NCBI RefSeq assembly: GCF_009846745.1
Contig: NZ_AQPF01000015.1
Location: forward strand, 1-64,000
Reading direction: 5' to 3'
DNA: 64,000 nucleotides
Source: Alloalcanivorax xiamenensis
GTDB lineage: Bacteria; Pseudomonadota; Gammaproteobacteria; Pseudomonadales; Alcanivoracaceae
The notes beneath the pieces are model-generated. The model did not search any database. It was not told where the DNA came from and saw only the letters and a list, made by a program, of their open reading frames with translations. The first letter of the stretch is position 1, and the number at the start of each line of letters is the position of its first letter. The position numbers were made by a program, and so were the translations under genes. This document shows, in pieces, positions 27,043 to 36,500 of this stretch.

Positions 27043-27090
27043 CGAAAGGCCCGCTTCCTCTGTTTGGAACGGGCCTTTCGTCGTTTTTTC
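27043..27090. terminator. Strong intrinsic terminator, bidirectional
   Basis: CGAAAGGCCCG and CGGGCCTTTCG form perfect 11-bp arms followed by TCGTTTTTTC on the plus strand. The minus strand also has a T run after the stem (GTGTTTTC). It ends both the YcaC-like gene and the convergent rho gene. Confidence 0.93.
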
Positions 27091-27106
27091 TCGAGGTGTG
27101 CGCGGG

Positions 27107-28366
27107 TTATTTGCGCTTCATGGACTCGAAGAATTCCAGATTGGTTTTGGTCTGTTTCATGCGATCCAGAAGGAACTCCATGGCGCCGATCTCATCCATC
27201 GGATGCAGCACTTTGCGCAGGATCCACATTTTCTGCAGCTCGTCTTCACTGACCAGACGTTCTTCACGGCGGGTGCCGGACTTCTTGATGTTGATGGCCG
27301 GGAACACGCGTTTCTCGGAGACCTTGCGGTCCAGGTGCAGTTCCATGTTGCCGGTGCCCTTGAACTCCTCGTAGATCACTTCATCCATCTTGGAGCCGGT
27401 TTCCACCAGTGCCGTGGCGAGGATGGTCAGGCTGCCGCCTTCCTCGATGTTCCGGGCGGCGCCGAAGAAGCGTTTCGGTTTTTCCAGGGCGTGGGCATCC
27501 ACACCGCCGGTCAGGACCTTACCGGAGCTGGGCTGCACGGTGTTGTAGGCGCGTGCCAGACGGGTGATGGAATCCAGCAGGATGATAACGTCCTGCTTGT
27601 GCTCGACCAGACGCTTGGCTTTCTCGATCACCATTTCCGCTACCTGAACGTGGCGGGCCGGCGGCTCGTCGAAGGTGGAGGCGACAACTTCACCACGGAC
27701 CGTGCGCGACATCTCCGTCACCTCTTCGGGACGCTCGTCGATCAGCAGCACGATCATGTGGGATTCGGGGTTGTTGCGGGCGATGGAGTGGGCGATGTTC
27801 TGCAGGAGCATGGTTTTACCGGCTTTCGGCGGGGCCACGATCAGGCCGCGTTGCCCTTTGCCGATCGGGGCCACCAGATCGATCACTCGGGCGGTGATGT
27901 CCTCGGTGGAGCCGTTGCCCACTTCCATGACCAGACGCTCGGTGGGGAACAGAGGCGTCAGGTTTTCAAACAGAATCTTGTTCTTGGCGTTTTCCGGTTT
28001 ATCGAAGTTGATCTCGTTGACCTTGAGCATGGCGAAATAGCGCTCGCCATCCTTGGGAGGTCGGATCTTGCCGGAAATGGTATCGCCGGTGCGCAGATTG
28101 AAGCGGCGAATCTGGCTCGGTGACACATAGATGTCATCCGGTCCCGCCAGATAGGAGCCTTCGGCGGAACGTAAAAAGCCGAAGCCATCCTGAAGAATCT
28201 CCAAGACGCCGTCGCCGTAAATGTCCGAGCCGTTTTTGGCGGCTCTCTTCAGAATCGAGAAGATGACGTCTTGTTTGCGGGTACGGGCCAGGTTTTCCAG
28301 GCCCAGTTCCTTGGCGATGTCCAGGAGTTCGCCAATAGGCTTCTGCTTCAGTTCGGTCAGATTCAT
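27107..28366 (-). CDS. rho: Transcription termination factor Rho
   Basis: A 419-residue protein, full length for the hexameric RNA-dependent ATPase Rho. The N-terminal MNLTELKQKPIGELLDIAKELG and the RNA-binding domain (GFGFLRS...YVSPSQIRRFNLRTGD) are standard. The Walker A motif is in APPKAGKTMLLQ. The Q- and R-loop regions follow (GGVDAHALEKPKRFFGAARN). It is preceded by a 447-base leader after trxA. Rho commonly attenuates its own leader, and the long untranslated region fits that. Confidence 0.98.
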   Translation of the reverse strand: MNLTELKQKPIGELLDIAKELGLENLARTRKQDVIFSILKRAAKNGSDIYGDGVLEILQDGFGFLRSAEGSYLAGPDDIYVSPSQIRRFNLRTGDTISGKIRPPKDGERYFAMLKVNEINFDKPENAKNKILFENLTPLFPTERLVMEVGNGSTEDITARVIDLVAPIGKGQRGLIVAPPKAGKTMLLQNIAHSIARNNPESHMIVLLIDERPEEVTEMSRTVRGEVVASTFDEPPARHVQVAEMVIEKAKRLVEHKQDVIILLDSITRLARAYNTVQPSSGKVLTGGVDAHALEKPKRFFGAARNIEEGGSLTILATALVETGSKMDEVIYEEFKGTGNMELHLDRKVSEKRVFPAINIKKSGTRREERLVSEDELQKMWILRKVLHPMDEIGAMEFLLDRMKQTKTNLEFFESMKRK

Positions 28367-28813
28367 TGGTGTGTTGGGTGTCTAGAGAATGAATGATTGG
28401 AAAACACCTGGGGGCGGTGTTGTTTTATGAAAGTCCGATTATCGGATTCGTTGTCCCTACGATAAGGGACGTCGTTCTGGAGCGCTTAGCCGGCAAAGCC
28501 GTGGAAATCTCTAATTGATTGGTTCGTGAGGTTTCGGTGGGAAATATCGGGACATCCGGCCGGTGTACTCAGGCCCGTCGTCGAATCATGGGTAATGAAG
28601 GGATGCCCCTCCCGAAAATCACCCACCGATACCGCCCCTGACGCGAGGCCATGGGTGAATCTTAACTCAAGAACAAATGAATTAGAGATCCCCTGCTTGA
28701 GGGTGCGAAAACGCTGGTTTTGGAATGTACCACCGTGAGTCGGCGCCTGTCCAGCCCATAATCAAACGGATAGGAGATGAATTGATCATGGGCTGGCCGG
28801 GATTGACAGCGTA
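28367..28813. other. Long trxA-rho intergenic region / rho leader
   Basis: No gene was found in these 447 bases. It contains a 6-bp hairpin (GTCCCT/AGGGAC, 28453-28470). Near the trxA end is an imperfect 15-bp inverted repeat (28751-28765 and 28782-28796, starting CCAGCCCAT) with one mismatch. The first could be part of an autoregulatory rho leader; the second may protect or end the trxA message, though it lacks a U tract. Confidence 0.5.
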
Positions 28814-29140
28814 CTACAGGGTGCTGTCCAGGAAAGCGGAGAGCTGGGATTTGGACAGCGCGCCCACCTTGGTGGCTTCGACGTCGCCGTTCTTGAACAC
28901 GGTGAGTGTCGGAATGCCACGTACGCCGTATTTGCGCGGGGTATCCGGGTTCTCATCAATGTTCAGCTTGGCGATGGTCAGCTTGTCGGCGTATTCCTTG
29001 GACAGGTCCTCCAGGATCGGCGCCACCATCTTGCACGGGCCGCACCACGGTGCCCAGTAGTCCACCAGAACCGGACCGTCGGCCTTGAGGACCTTGTCCT
29101 CGAAGTCGGCGTCGGTCACGTTGATAATCTCGCCGCTCAT
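28814..29140 (-). CDS. trxA: Thioredoxin 1
   Basis: This 108-residue protein is a canonical thioredoxin with the redox motif WCGPCK in WAPWCGPCKMVAP and the cis-Pro region GIPTL. It reduces cytoplasmic disulfides such as those of ribonucleotide reductase. A GGAG-type site precedes the ATG. It is divergent from ppx and upstream of rho, as in Pseudomonas. Confidence 0.98.
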   Translation of the reverse strand: MSGEIINVTDADFEDKVLKADGPVLVDYWAPWCGPCKMVAPILEDLSKEYADKLTIAKLNIDENPDTPRKYGVRGIPTLTVFKNGDVEATKVGALSKSQLSAFLDSTL

Positions 29141-29347
29141 GAATATCTCCTGCTTAAGGGTTTCGCGGGATTGATACTATCGGGCCGGCAACGCGGGATT
29201 TCAAGCGTGAGGGGCGATTACGCCGACAGCCGGACCCTATGGCGGGATCGATTGCCGGTTGCGGCGTGCCCTCGCGGCGCGGAAAATCAATCCATGGGCG
29301 CGTCGGGGACGGCCGCCGTTTCCGCAGCTTGGCAGAGAGGGAACAAT

Positions 29348-30838
29348 TTGCGACAAGGCGAGCAACTGGCGGCCATTGATCTGGGCTCCAATAGTTTTCA
29401 TATGGTGGTGGCGCGTCAGGATCAGGGAGAAGTACGCCTGCTGGAAGGTCTCTCGGAAAAAGTGCAGTTGGGCAGCGGTCTGGACAAGGAGAATCGGCTG
29501 GATGAGGAAACCCAGCAGCGGGCGCTGGAATGCCTGGCCCGGTTTGCCCAGCGGATCACCGGCGTGCGCAGGGGCAACGTCCGGGTAGTGGGGACCAATA
29601 CCCTGCGCATGGCGCGTAACGCCAAGGCGTTTATCGCCCGCGCCGAGCAGGTTCTTGGCCATGACATCGAGGTGGTGGCCGGCCGTGAAGAAGCCCGGCT
29701 GATTTACCTTGGCGTGGCTCACAGTCTGGCCGCCAATGGCGGCAGCCGGCTGGTGGTGGATATTGGCGGCGGTTCCAGTGAGTTGATCATCGGTGAAGGG
29801 TTCGAGGCGGTGGAAACCGAGTCCCTGCATATGGGCTGTGTCAGTTTCCGCCAGCGCTTCTTCGCCGATGGCCGTATCACCGAGGCGGGCATGGCCCGGG
29901 CAGTCACCGCCGCCCGCCAGGAAGTACTGTCGATCGAGGCCAACTACCGGCGGATGGGCTGGACCCAGGCGGTGGGTGCCTCCGGCACCATCAAGGCCAT
30001 CGCTCAGGTGTGTGAGGAAAGCGGCCTGACCGATCAGGGCATTACTCTGGAGGCGCTGGAGAAAATCGCCCGCAAGGTGGTGAAAGCCGGTTCCGCGGAC
30101 GCCTTGTCCCTGAAAGGTCTTCGTGAGGATCGCAAGCCGATTTTCGCCTCCGGGCTGGCCATCCTGCTGGGGATCTTCCGGCAACTGGGCATTACCCATA
30201 TGACGGTATCCGGCGGCGCCCTGCGTGAAGGGTTGCTCTACGACTTGCTGGGACGTTTTACCCATGAGGATGTCCGGGAGCGCAGCGTACAGGCGGTAAT
30301 GGATCGTTACCGGGTGGAGCCGGCCCAGGCGCGTCGGGTGCACGACACCGTGCTGGCGTTGCACCAGTCGGTGGCGGAGGCGTGGTCACTGAATGATGAG
30401 GCGCTGCTGGATACCCTGCGTTGGGCGGCGTTACTGCATGAAGTGGGTCTGACCGTCTCCCACAGCCAATTCCACAAGCATGGCGCCTATATGCTTTCCA
30501 ACGCCGATCTGCCCGGCTTTTCGCGCCAGGAACAGGCGGCGGTGGCGCTGCTGGTGCGCGGCCATCGCCGCAAACTGCCGCTGTCGGCCCTATCGGAATG
30601 GGACGAGGAAGAGCGGGAGCCGCTGTTGCGACTGTGCCTGCTGCTGCGTCTGGCCTGTCGTCTGCATCATGCGCGTAGTGACGAGCCGTTGCCGTCGCTA
30701 AGCCTGGTCGCCGACGGCAAGGTATTGACGCTGAGCTTCCCGCCAGGCTGGCTGGCGGAACACCCGCTGACCCAGGCGGATCTGGAGCAGGAGCAGGAGT
30801 TCTTCCAGAGCAGCGATTATCAGCTGGCAGTGACCTGA
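29348..30838 (+). CDS. ppx: Exopolyphosphatase
   Basis: A protein of about 496 residues of the Ppx/GppA family, which removes terminal phosphates from polyphosphate. The ASKHA nucleotide fold shows AIDLGSNSFHMVVAR at the start and DIGGGSSELIIG in the middle. The C-terminal part has an HD-like region (LRWAALLHEVG). The start is probably the TTG at 29348, seven bases after GAGGG; this gives the normal family length. An ATG at 29294 would add 18 unconserved residues. Together with ppk1 on the other strand it controls polyphosphate levels. Confidence 0.93.
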   Translation: MRQGEQLAAIDLGSNSFHMVVARQDQGEVRLLEGLSEKVQLGSGLDKENRLDEETQQRALECLARFAQRITGVRRGNVRVVGTNTLRMARNAKAFIARAEQVLGHDIEVVAGREEARLIYLGVAHSLAANGGSRLVVDIGGGSSELIIGEGFEAVETESLHMGCVSFRQRFFADGRITEAGMARAVTAARQEVLSIEANYRRMGWTQAVGASGTIKAIAQVCEESGLTDQGITLEALEKIARKVVKAGSADALSLKGLREDRKPIFASGLAILLGIFRQLGITHMTVSGGALREGLLYDLLGRFTHEDVRERSVQAVMDRYRVEPAQARRVHDTVLALHQSVAEAWSLNDEALLDTLRWAALLHEVGLTVSHSQFHKHGAYMLSNADLPGFSRQEQAAVALLVRGHRRKLPLSALSEWDEEEREPLLRLCLLLRLACRLHHARSDEPLPSLSLVADGKVLTLSFPPGWLAEHPLTQADLEQEQEFFQSSDYQLAVT

Positions 30839-30851
30839 AGCGCGATCCGTG

Positions 30852-30861
30852 CCCCCCCCCC
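30852..30861. repeat. Ten-base poly-C tract
   Basis: Ten consecutive C residues lie 14 bases after the ppx stop codon. The tract is intergenic, so slippage would not change a protein. It could be a sequencing weak point. Confidence 0.6.
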
Positions 30862-30907
30862 GCTATCCTAAATTCTGGCGGGTCTCGGGAACATGGATTC
30901 AGCGATT

Positions 30908-31006
30908 GCTACAAGGCCACCGTGGAGCTTGCCCCGCAAGCGAATTACGGCGGGGCATCGCAAGAGGTACGCCAGCGGGGCTGGCTCCCACACCGGGGGC
31001 GTAGCC
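30908..31006. repeat. REP/BIME-like element, degenerate copy 3
   Basis: Diverged inverted copies of the window's REP-like family (GTGGAGCTTGCCCCGCAAGCGAA and a partner ending GGCTCCCACA) lie between the convergent ppx and ppk1 genes. The arms pair imperfectly. Confidence 0.65.
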
Positions 31007-31034
31007 CTATCCGCGGGAAGCTGCCGGCACACGT

Positions 31035-33119
31035 TCAACCGTTGCTCAGTGCTTCCAGCAAGGCCTGCTGGGCCAGGAACGGCTCCTCGTCGGCGGCCGG
31101 CGCGGCGCGTTGATAGCTGCCGTCCGCGTTCAACAGCCAGGCCTGGGTGTTGTCGCGCAGATAGAAGTGCAATCCCTCTTCCAGTATCTGTTTCTTGAGC
31201 TTGGGATCATTGACCGGGAAGCAGGTCTCCACCCGATTGAACAGATTGCGATCCATCCAGTCGGCGCTGGCGCAGTACACCAGGTCCTCGCCCGCGTGGT
31301 GGAAATGGTAAATGCGGGTGTGTTCCAGGAAGCGGCCGATGATGGAGCGCACCCGAATGTTTTCCGACAGACCGGGGATGCCCGGCCGCAGACAACAAAT
31401 CCCGCGCACGATCAGATCAATCTCCACCCCCGCCTGACTGGCCCGGTACAGCGCCTGCATGATGCGTTCCTCGGTGAGGGAGTTGAACTTGGCGATGATC
31501 CGCGCCGGTTTGCCGGCACGGGCCTGCTCGGTCTCGAACTCGATCCACTCCATCAGACTGGGGTGCAGGGTGAACGGCGCATGCTTGAGCTGCTTGAGCC
31601 GCGCCGCCTTACCCATGCCGGTGAGTTCCTGAAAGATCTTGTGCACGTCCTGGCAGATACCCGGTTCGGCGGTGAGCATCCCGTAGTCGGTGTAGAACTT
31701 GGTGGTTTTAGTATGGTAATTGCCGGTACCCAGATGAGCGTAACGCTTCATGCCGTCGCCGTCCCGGCGCAGCACCAACAGCATTTTTGAGTGGGTTTTA
31801 TAGCCCACCACGCCATACACCACGATGGCGCCGGCTTCCTGCAAGCGACGGGCCCCCTCGATGTTGGACTCCTCGTCGAAGCGGGCGCGCAGCTCGACCA
31901 CCGCGATCACTTCCTTGCCGTTGCGGGCGGCGGTTTCCAGATGATCCAGGATTTCCGAGTTGGTGCCGGTACGGTACAGCGTTTGTTTGATCGCCAGAAC
32001 CTTGGGGTCCCGCGCCGCTTCCGCCAACAGATTGACCACCGGACTGAAACTCTCGAACGGATGGTGCAGCAGGATGTCACCCTGGTCGATGGCGTCGAAA
32101 ATGCTCTCGTATTTCCTCACCGGCGCCGGTACCCGGGGAGTGAAAGGCGGATAGTGCAGACGCGGCCGGTTGACGCTGGTGAACATGCGCGCCAGGTTCA
32201 CCGGGCCGTTGGCTTTGTAAGCGTCTTCCGGGCCCAGTTCGAACTGTTCCAGCAGATACTCGATCAGGTGCTGGGGGCAGTTGTCGGCCACTTCCAATCG
32301 CACTTCGTCACCGTAGCGCCGGGACAGCAGCTCCCCTTTGAGCGCGCTGGCCAGATCCTCCACGTCCTCGTCCACTTCCAGATCCGCGTTCCGGGTGACG
32401 CGGAACTGATAGCAACCGGTGGCTTTCATGCCCGGAAACAGATCGCTGACATGGGCATGGATCATGGACGAAAGAAAGATGAAGTTATCGTCGCCGTTTT
32501 CGCACACTTCGTCGGGCAGCCGGATCAGACGAGGCAGTGATCGCGGCGCCGGCACGATGGCAAGCCCGGTGGAACGGCCGAAAGCGTCCTTGCCATCCAG
32601 AGGCACGATGAAATTGAGGCTCTTGTTGACCAGGCGCGGGAAAGGGTGGGCCGGATCCAGGGCAATGGGCGTGAGCACAGGATAGACCTGGTCCCGGAAA
32701 TACTTCTTCACCCACTCGGCCTGGACTTCGGTCAAATGCTCGCGGCGCAGGAAATGGACGCCTTCCGCGGCCAGTGCTGGCAGCAGGATGTCCTGCAGGA
32801 TGTGATACTGGCGCTGCACCGCTTCATGGGTAATGCGCGAAATTTCCGGCAATACCTCCTGGGGAAGCATGCCATCCGGTCCCGGCGTGCCGGTGCCGGT
32901 TTCCATCTGATTACGCAATCCCGCCACCCGGATCTCGAAGAACTCGTCCATATTGGAGGAGAAAATCAACAGGAAGTTGAGGCGTTCCATCAGGGGATGG
33001 CGCTCATCCATGGCCTGTTCCAGCACCCGCAGATTGAACTGCAGCAGGCTCAGTTCACGGTTGATGTAATTGTCGGGACTGCTCAAGTCCATGGACGGCG
33101 GATTGGCGTTGGCGTTCAT
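31035..33119 (-). CDS. ppk1: Polyphosphate kinase 1
   Basis: This protein of about 694 residues makes polyphosphate from ATP. YINRELSLLQFNLRVLEQA near the start, the kinase core with the autophosphorylated His in YKTHSKMLLVLRR, and the second conserved His region (RIYHFHHAGEDLVY) are all present. The ATG at 33119 follows AGGATG and gives a start like known Ppk1 proteins. An ATG at 33161 is possible. It is convergent with ppx and downstream of hemB with a REP-like element between. Confidence 0.96.
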   Translation of the reverse strand: MNANANPPSMDLSSPDNYINRELSLLQFNLRVLEQAMDERHPLMERLNFLLIFSSNMDEFFEIRVAGLRNQMETGTGTPGPDGMLPQEVLPEISRITHEAVQRQYHILQDILLPALAAEGVHFLRREHLTEVQAEWVKKYFRDQVYPVLTPIALDPAHPFPRLVNKSLNFIVPLDGKDAFGRSTGLAIVPAPRSLPRLIRLPDEVCENGDDNFIFLSSMIHAHVSDLFPGMKATGCYQFRVTRNADLEVDEDVEDLASALKGELLSRRYGDEVRLEVADNCPQHLIEYLLEQFELGPEDAYKANGPVNLARMFTSVNRPRLHYPPFTPRVPAPVRKYESIFDAIDQGDILLHHPFESFSPVVNLLAEAARDPKVLAIKQTLYRTGTNSEILDHLETAARNGKEVIAVVELRARFDEESNIEGARRLQEAGAIVVYGVVGYKTHSKMLLVLRRDGDGMKRYAHLGTGNYHTKTTKFYTDYGMLTAEPGICQDVHKIFQELTGMGKAARLKQLKHAPFTLHPSLMEWIEFETEQARAGKPARIIAKFNSLTEERIMQALYRASQAGVEIDLIVRGICCLRPGIPGLSENIRVRSIIGRFLEHTRIYHFHHAGEDLVYCASADWMDRNLFNRVETCFPVNDPKLKKQILEEGLHFYLRDNTQAWLLNADGSYQRAAPAADEEPFLAQQALLEALSNG

Positions 33120-33255
33120 GATGACATCCTGGGCCTGGGAGAGGCACTTATTGGATGACATTAACGTGACAAGCGAATGACAGGAAGAGGGGGAGGCAGT
33201 TAACCGTGGATAGTGGACAGTTGACAGCGAAAAGCAAAAGACATGGAGATTGCGA

Positions 33256-33336
33256 TGAAGCCGCTGTGGGAAGCTTGCTTGCAAGCGAATCGTTTGGGGC
33301 CGAAAGCCCTTTCGTTTGCAGGCAAGCTACAGCGGC
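33256..33336. repeat. REP/BIME-like element, copy 4
   Basis: TGTGGGAAGCTTGCTTGCAAG begins one arm and a diverged partner (TTTGCAGGCAAGCTACAGCGGC) forms the other. It lies between hemB and ppk1. Confidence 0.75.
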
Positions 33337-33342
33337 GGTTAT

Positions 33343-34356
33343 TCAGGAGGGCTTGTTTTGCAGCCGTTGCGCCGCGCGTTTGGCGAAGTAAGTGAGGATG
33401 CCGCTGGCGCCGGCCCGCTTGAACGCCAGCAGGGACTCCATTATGACCTTGTCCTCGTCCAGCCAGCCGTTCTGGAAGGCGGCCATGTGCATGGCGTACT
33501 CGCCGCTGACCTGATAGGCGAACACCGGCACCTTGAACTCGTCCCTGACACGCCGGATTACGTCCAGGTAGGGCATGCCGGGTTTCACCATCACCACGTC
33601 CGCGCCCTCGGCCAGATCCAGTGCGATCTCATGGAGGGCTTCGTCGGAGTTGCCCGGGTCCATCTGATAGGTGTTCTTGTCCGCCTTGCCCAGGTTGCTG
33701 GCGGAGCCCACCGCGTCCCGGAACGGACCGTAGTAGGCGGAAGCGTACTTGGCGGAGTAGGCCATGATACGGGTGTGAATGTACTGATTGTCTTCCAGGG
33801 TCTGGCGAATCTCGCCGATGCGACCGTCCATCATGTCCGACGGCGCGACAAAATCGGCGCCGGCCTCGGCATGGGAGAGCGCCTGGCGAACCAGTGCCCG
33901 CACCGTTTCCTCGTTGAGCACATACCCGTCTTCGTCGAGGATGCCGTCCTGGCCGTGGATGGTGAACGGGTCAAGGGCCACGTCGGTGATCACCGCCATT
34001 TCCGGCACCGCCGCCTTGATCGCCCGGGTGCAGCGCTGGACCAGGCCGTCCGGGTTCCAGGCTTCCGCCGCGTCCAGACTTTTGGCCTCCGCCGGAGTGG
34101 ACGGGAACAGTGCCATCGCCGGAACGCCCAGGGCCGCCAGTTGCTCCGCTTCGCGGCATAACAGGTCGATGCTCATGCGCTCGATACCGGGCATCGAGGC
34201 CACCGCTTCGGTGCGGTTCTCACCTTCGATGATGAACACCGGGTAGATCAGGTCGCTGGGCGTGAGCACGGATTCGCGCATCATGCGGCGGGAGAAATCG
34301 TCTTTGCGCATGCGGCGCATGCGGGTATGCGGCCAGGGTGCACGGGGAAAGGACAT
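33343..34356 (-). CDS. hemB: Porphobilinogen synthase (delta-aminolevulinic acid dehydratase)
   Basis: A 337-residue HemB, which condenses two 5-aminolevulinates to porphobilinogen in haem synthesis. The sequence shows DLIYPVFIIEG, the allosteric-metal region, DFVAPSDMMDGRI and the Schiff-base Lys in VVMVKPGMPYLD. FAYQVSGEYAMH follows. The pattern DVALDPFTIHGQDG lacks the Cys-rich zinc triad, as in magnesium-dependent gammaproteobacterial enzymes. It is divergent from greB. Confidence 0.97.
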   Translation of the reverse strand: MSFPRAPWPHTRMRRMRKDDFSRRMMRESVLTPSDLIYPVFIIEGENRTEAVASMPGIERMSIDLLCREAEQLAALGVPAMALFPSTPAEAKSLDAAEAWNPDGLVQRCTRAIKAAVPEMAVITDVALDPFTIHGQDGILDEDGYVLNEETVRALVRQALSHAEAGADFVAPSDMMDGRIGEIRQTLEDNQYIHTRIMAYSAKYASAYYGPFRDAVGSASNLGKADKNTYQMDPGNSDEALHEIALDLAEGADVVMVKPGMPYLDVIRRVRDEFKVPVFAYQVSGEYAMHMAAFQNGWLDEDKVIMESLLAFKRAGASGILTYFAKRAAQRLQNKPS

Positions 34357-34546
34357 AGGGCGTTACCTTACTGTGGGCGTCGTGTTTGCGAGCCTCGGCT
34401 CATCAGCCCCGATGGGGGGCTTGGTAAGCCGGCCGGTGTCAGGCCCGGGGGTGCCGCTGGCCGTGACGTGGCAATCGCGAGATGATAGCGCGATGCGCGC
34501 CGGGCAGTTTACCAATGCCGGCAAGGTTGATCCATTGAGGCAGGCT

Positions 34547-35062
34547 ATGGGACGTTGGCGACCCCGGGGTAATCCGGGTTCCAAATACATCACGCCAGAA
34601 GGCTATCAGACCATGAACCGGGAATTGCAGACCCTGTGGAAGGAAACCCGCCCTCAGGTGACGCAGGCGGTGCAGGAAGCCGCCGCCCAGGGAGACCGTT
34701 CGGAGAACGCCGAATATATCTACGGCAAGAAGCAACTGCGCGAAATTGACCGCCGGATTCGCTTTCTCAGCAAACGCCTGGACGGCATGGTGGTGGTGGA
34801 CCGGCCGCCGGAGGATACCGGCAAGGTGTTCTTTGGCGCCTGGGTGGAAGTGGAGGATGAGGACGGTGAAAACCACCGTTACCGTTTGGTTGGGCCGGAT
34901 GAGGCCGACGGCGGGCGTGGCTATATCAGCGTTGATGCGCCCCTGGCCCGGGCTTTGCTTGGTAAACGGGAAGACGATGAGGCCTGGGTGAGAACCCCCA
35001 CCGGGGAACGTTGTCTTTACGTCAACAAAATCTGGTATCAGTTTCCGGAAGCAGCCCCATGA
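34547..35062 (+). CDS. greB: Transcript cleavage factor GreB
   Basis: This 171-residue factor rescues backtracked RNA polymerase. The N-terminal coiled coil (residues about 12-80) has the acidic tip in GDRSENAEYIYGKKQLREIDRR, split here around conserved D and E residues. The C-terminal FKBP-like domain follows. The basic RWRPRG start and YITPEGYQTMNREL are typical of GreB rather than GreA. ATG 34547 was chosen for its GAGG site; the upstream open frame lacks homology. Its stop overlaps the next start. Confidence 0.93.
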   Translation: MGRWRPRGNPGSKYITPEGYQTMNRELQTLWKETRPQVTQAVQEAAAQGDRSENAEYIYGKKQLREIDRRIRFLSKRLDGMVVVDRPPEDTGKVFFGAWVEVEDEDGENHRYRLVGPDEADGGRGYISVDAPLARALLGKREDDEAWVRTPTGERCLYVNKIWYQFPEAAP

Positions 35063-35712
35063 AAGCGGACCGAGGTTTCTGGTTTTTCGTGCGCAAATCG
35101 CTGATCGGCGGTGTCATCATTCTGCTGCCGATCTCGATCATCGCGTTCTTCTTCAAGTGGCTTTACGATGCGGTCACCAGCCTGATCGCGCCGTTCACCC
35201 GGTTCGTGGTGCACACTTTCGGGTTGCCGAAGTTCGCCGCCGACTGGGTGGTGGTGGCGGTGCTGGTGGTGTTTTGTTTCCTGGTCGGCACCCTGGTGGC
35301 GACCCGCCTGGGAAGCTGGTTGTGGCAGCGCTTCGAGGCGCGCACCATGGTCCGTCTGCCGGGCTACCGGCTGGTCAAGGAGATCATTCTTCAGGTCTTT
35401 GGCAAGGATGAGGACAGCCCTTTTCATCGGGGTGAGGTGGCCCAGATATGGCTGTACGGACGTCAGGCGGACGTCTCGGTGATGGGTTTGATAACCTCGC
35501 ACCACGGCAACGGCCGGGTGACCGTGTTCGTGCCCACCGGGCCCAATCCCACCACCGGTTTTATATACCATGTGAACGAAGAGCTGGTGACCCGGCACCC
35601 GGAAGTGGGTGTCGAGCAGATGATGAAATCCGTAGTGGCCTGTGGCGCTGGTAGTGGTCAGTTGCTGCGGGGTGACGGTAACGGATCCGAAATACGAGGA
35701 GAGCAATCATGA
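35059..35712 (+). CDS. DUF502 family membrane protein
   Basis: A 217-residue inner-membrane protein of unknown function with two transmembrane helices, at about residues 12-34 and 58-80. The DUF502 motifs are LLPISIIAFFFKWLYDA and a cytoplasmic region with VFVPTGPNPTTGFIYHV. Its ATG overlaps the greB stop and its stop overlaps the elbB start, so the three genes form a coupled operon. No molecular role is known. Confidence 0.88.
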   Translation: MKADRGFWFFVRKSLIGGVIILLPISIIAFFFKWLYDAVTSLIAPFTRFVVHTFGLPKFAADWVVVAVLVVFCFLVGTLVATRLGSWLWQRFEARTMVRLPGYRLVKEIILQVFGKDEDSPFHRGEVAQIWLYGRQADVSVMGLITSHHGNGRVTVFVPTGPNPTTGFIYHVNEELVTRHPEVGVEQMMKSVVACGAGSGQLLRGDGNGSEIRGEQS

Positions 35713-36359
35713 AAGTGGCCGTATTACTGGCAGGCTGTGGCGTCTATGACGGCAGTGAAATCTATGAAACCACCATTACCTTGCTGGCCCTGGACCGGGC
35801 GGGTGTGACCTATCAATGCATCGCGCCGGACATCGACCAGGCGCATGTGATCAATCACCTCACCGGTGAGGTGGATGAAGGTGAGACCCGCAATGTGCTC
35901 AAGGAAGCGGCGCGGTTGGCGCGCGGTGAGGTGATCGAGCTGGGTCAGGCGAAAGCGGAAGACTACGACGCCCTGATCGTGCCCGGCGGCTTCGGTGTCG
36001 CCAAGAATCTGTGCGACTTCGCCTTCAAGGGGGCGGAAATGACCATCCATCCGCCGGTGAAGGACTTCATTCAGGCCGTGCACAAGGCCGGCAAGCCGGT
36101 GGGCCTGATCTGCATTTCCCCGACCATGACCGGGCTGTTATTCGGTGACGCCACCTGCACCATCGGTTCCAACACTGAAGTGGCCGCCGCCATTGAGCAG
36201 ATGGGAGGGCGCCACCAGCCGTGTCCGGTGGACGACTTTGTCGTCGACGAGGAAAACCGTCTGGTGACCACGCCGGCCTACATGGAAGCCGGTAGCATCA
36301 AGGAAGCCGCCGCCGGTATCGAGAAACTGGTGGACAAGATCCTGTCCATGGCGGGTTAG
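35709..36359 (+). CDS. elbB: ElbB-like glyoxalase (DJ-1/PfpI superfamily)
   Basis: This 216-residue protein matches ElbB (enhancing lycopene biosynthesis protein 2). It opens with VAVLLAGCGVYDGSEIYE and carries the nucleophile-elbow region GLICISPTM with a Cys, and the acidic residue in DGSEI. Some family members have weak glyoxalase activity. The start overlaps the DUF502 stop. Confidence 0.92.
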   Translation: MKVAVLLAGCGVYDGSEIYETTITLLALDRAGVTYQCIAPDIDQAHVINHLTGEVDEGETRNVLKEAARLARGEVIELGQAKAEDYDALIVPGGFGVAKNLCDFAFKGAEMTIHPPVKDFIQAVHKAGKPVGLICISPTMTGLLFGDATCTIGSNTEVAAAIEQMGGRHQPCPVDDFVVDEENRLVTTPAYMEAGSIKEAAAGIEKLVDKILSMAG

Positions 36360-36383
36360 CCCCGGGAGTGGCTCCCGCATTGA

Positions 36384-36480
36384 TGCGAAGCCGCTGTGGG
36401 AAGCTTGCTTGCAAGCGAAGTTCTTCCAGTATTTTGGAAACGCCTTCGCCGGCAAGCCGGCCTCCCGCAGTGGCTTCGTC
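36384..36480. repeat. REP/BIME-like element, copy 5
   Basis: TGCGAAGCCGCTGTGGGAAG starts one arm and GGCAAGCCGGCCTCCCGCAG begins the partner that ends TGGCTTCGTC. It lies between the convergent elbB and YqcC-family genes. Confidence 0.8.
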
Positions 36481-36500
36481 GCCATGCTGAGGGATCGGTT

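Noticed and set aside
30852..30861. Phase-variable switch at the poly-C tract
   Set aside because: The tract is after the ppx stop and outside any gene, so length change would not shift a reading frame.
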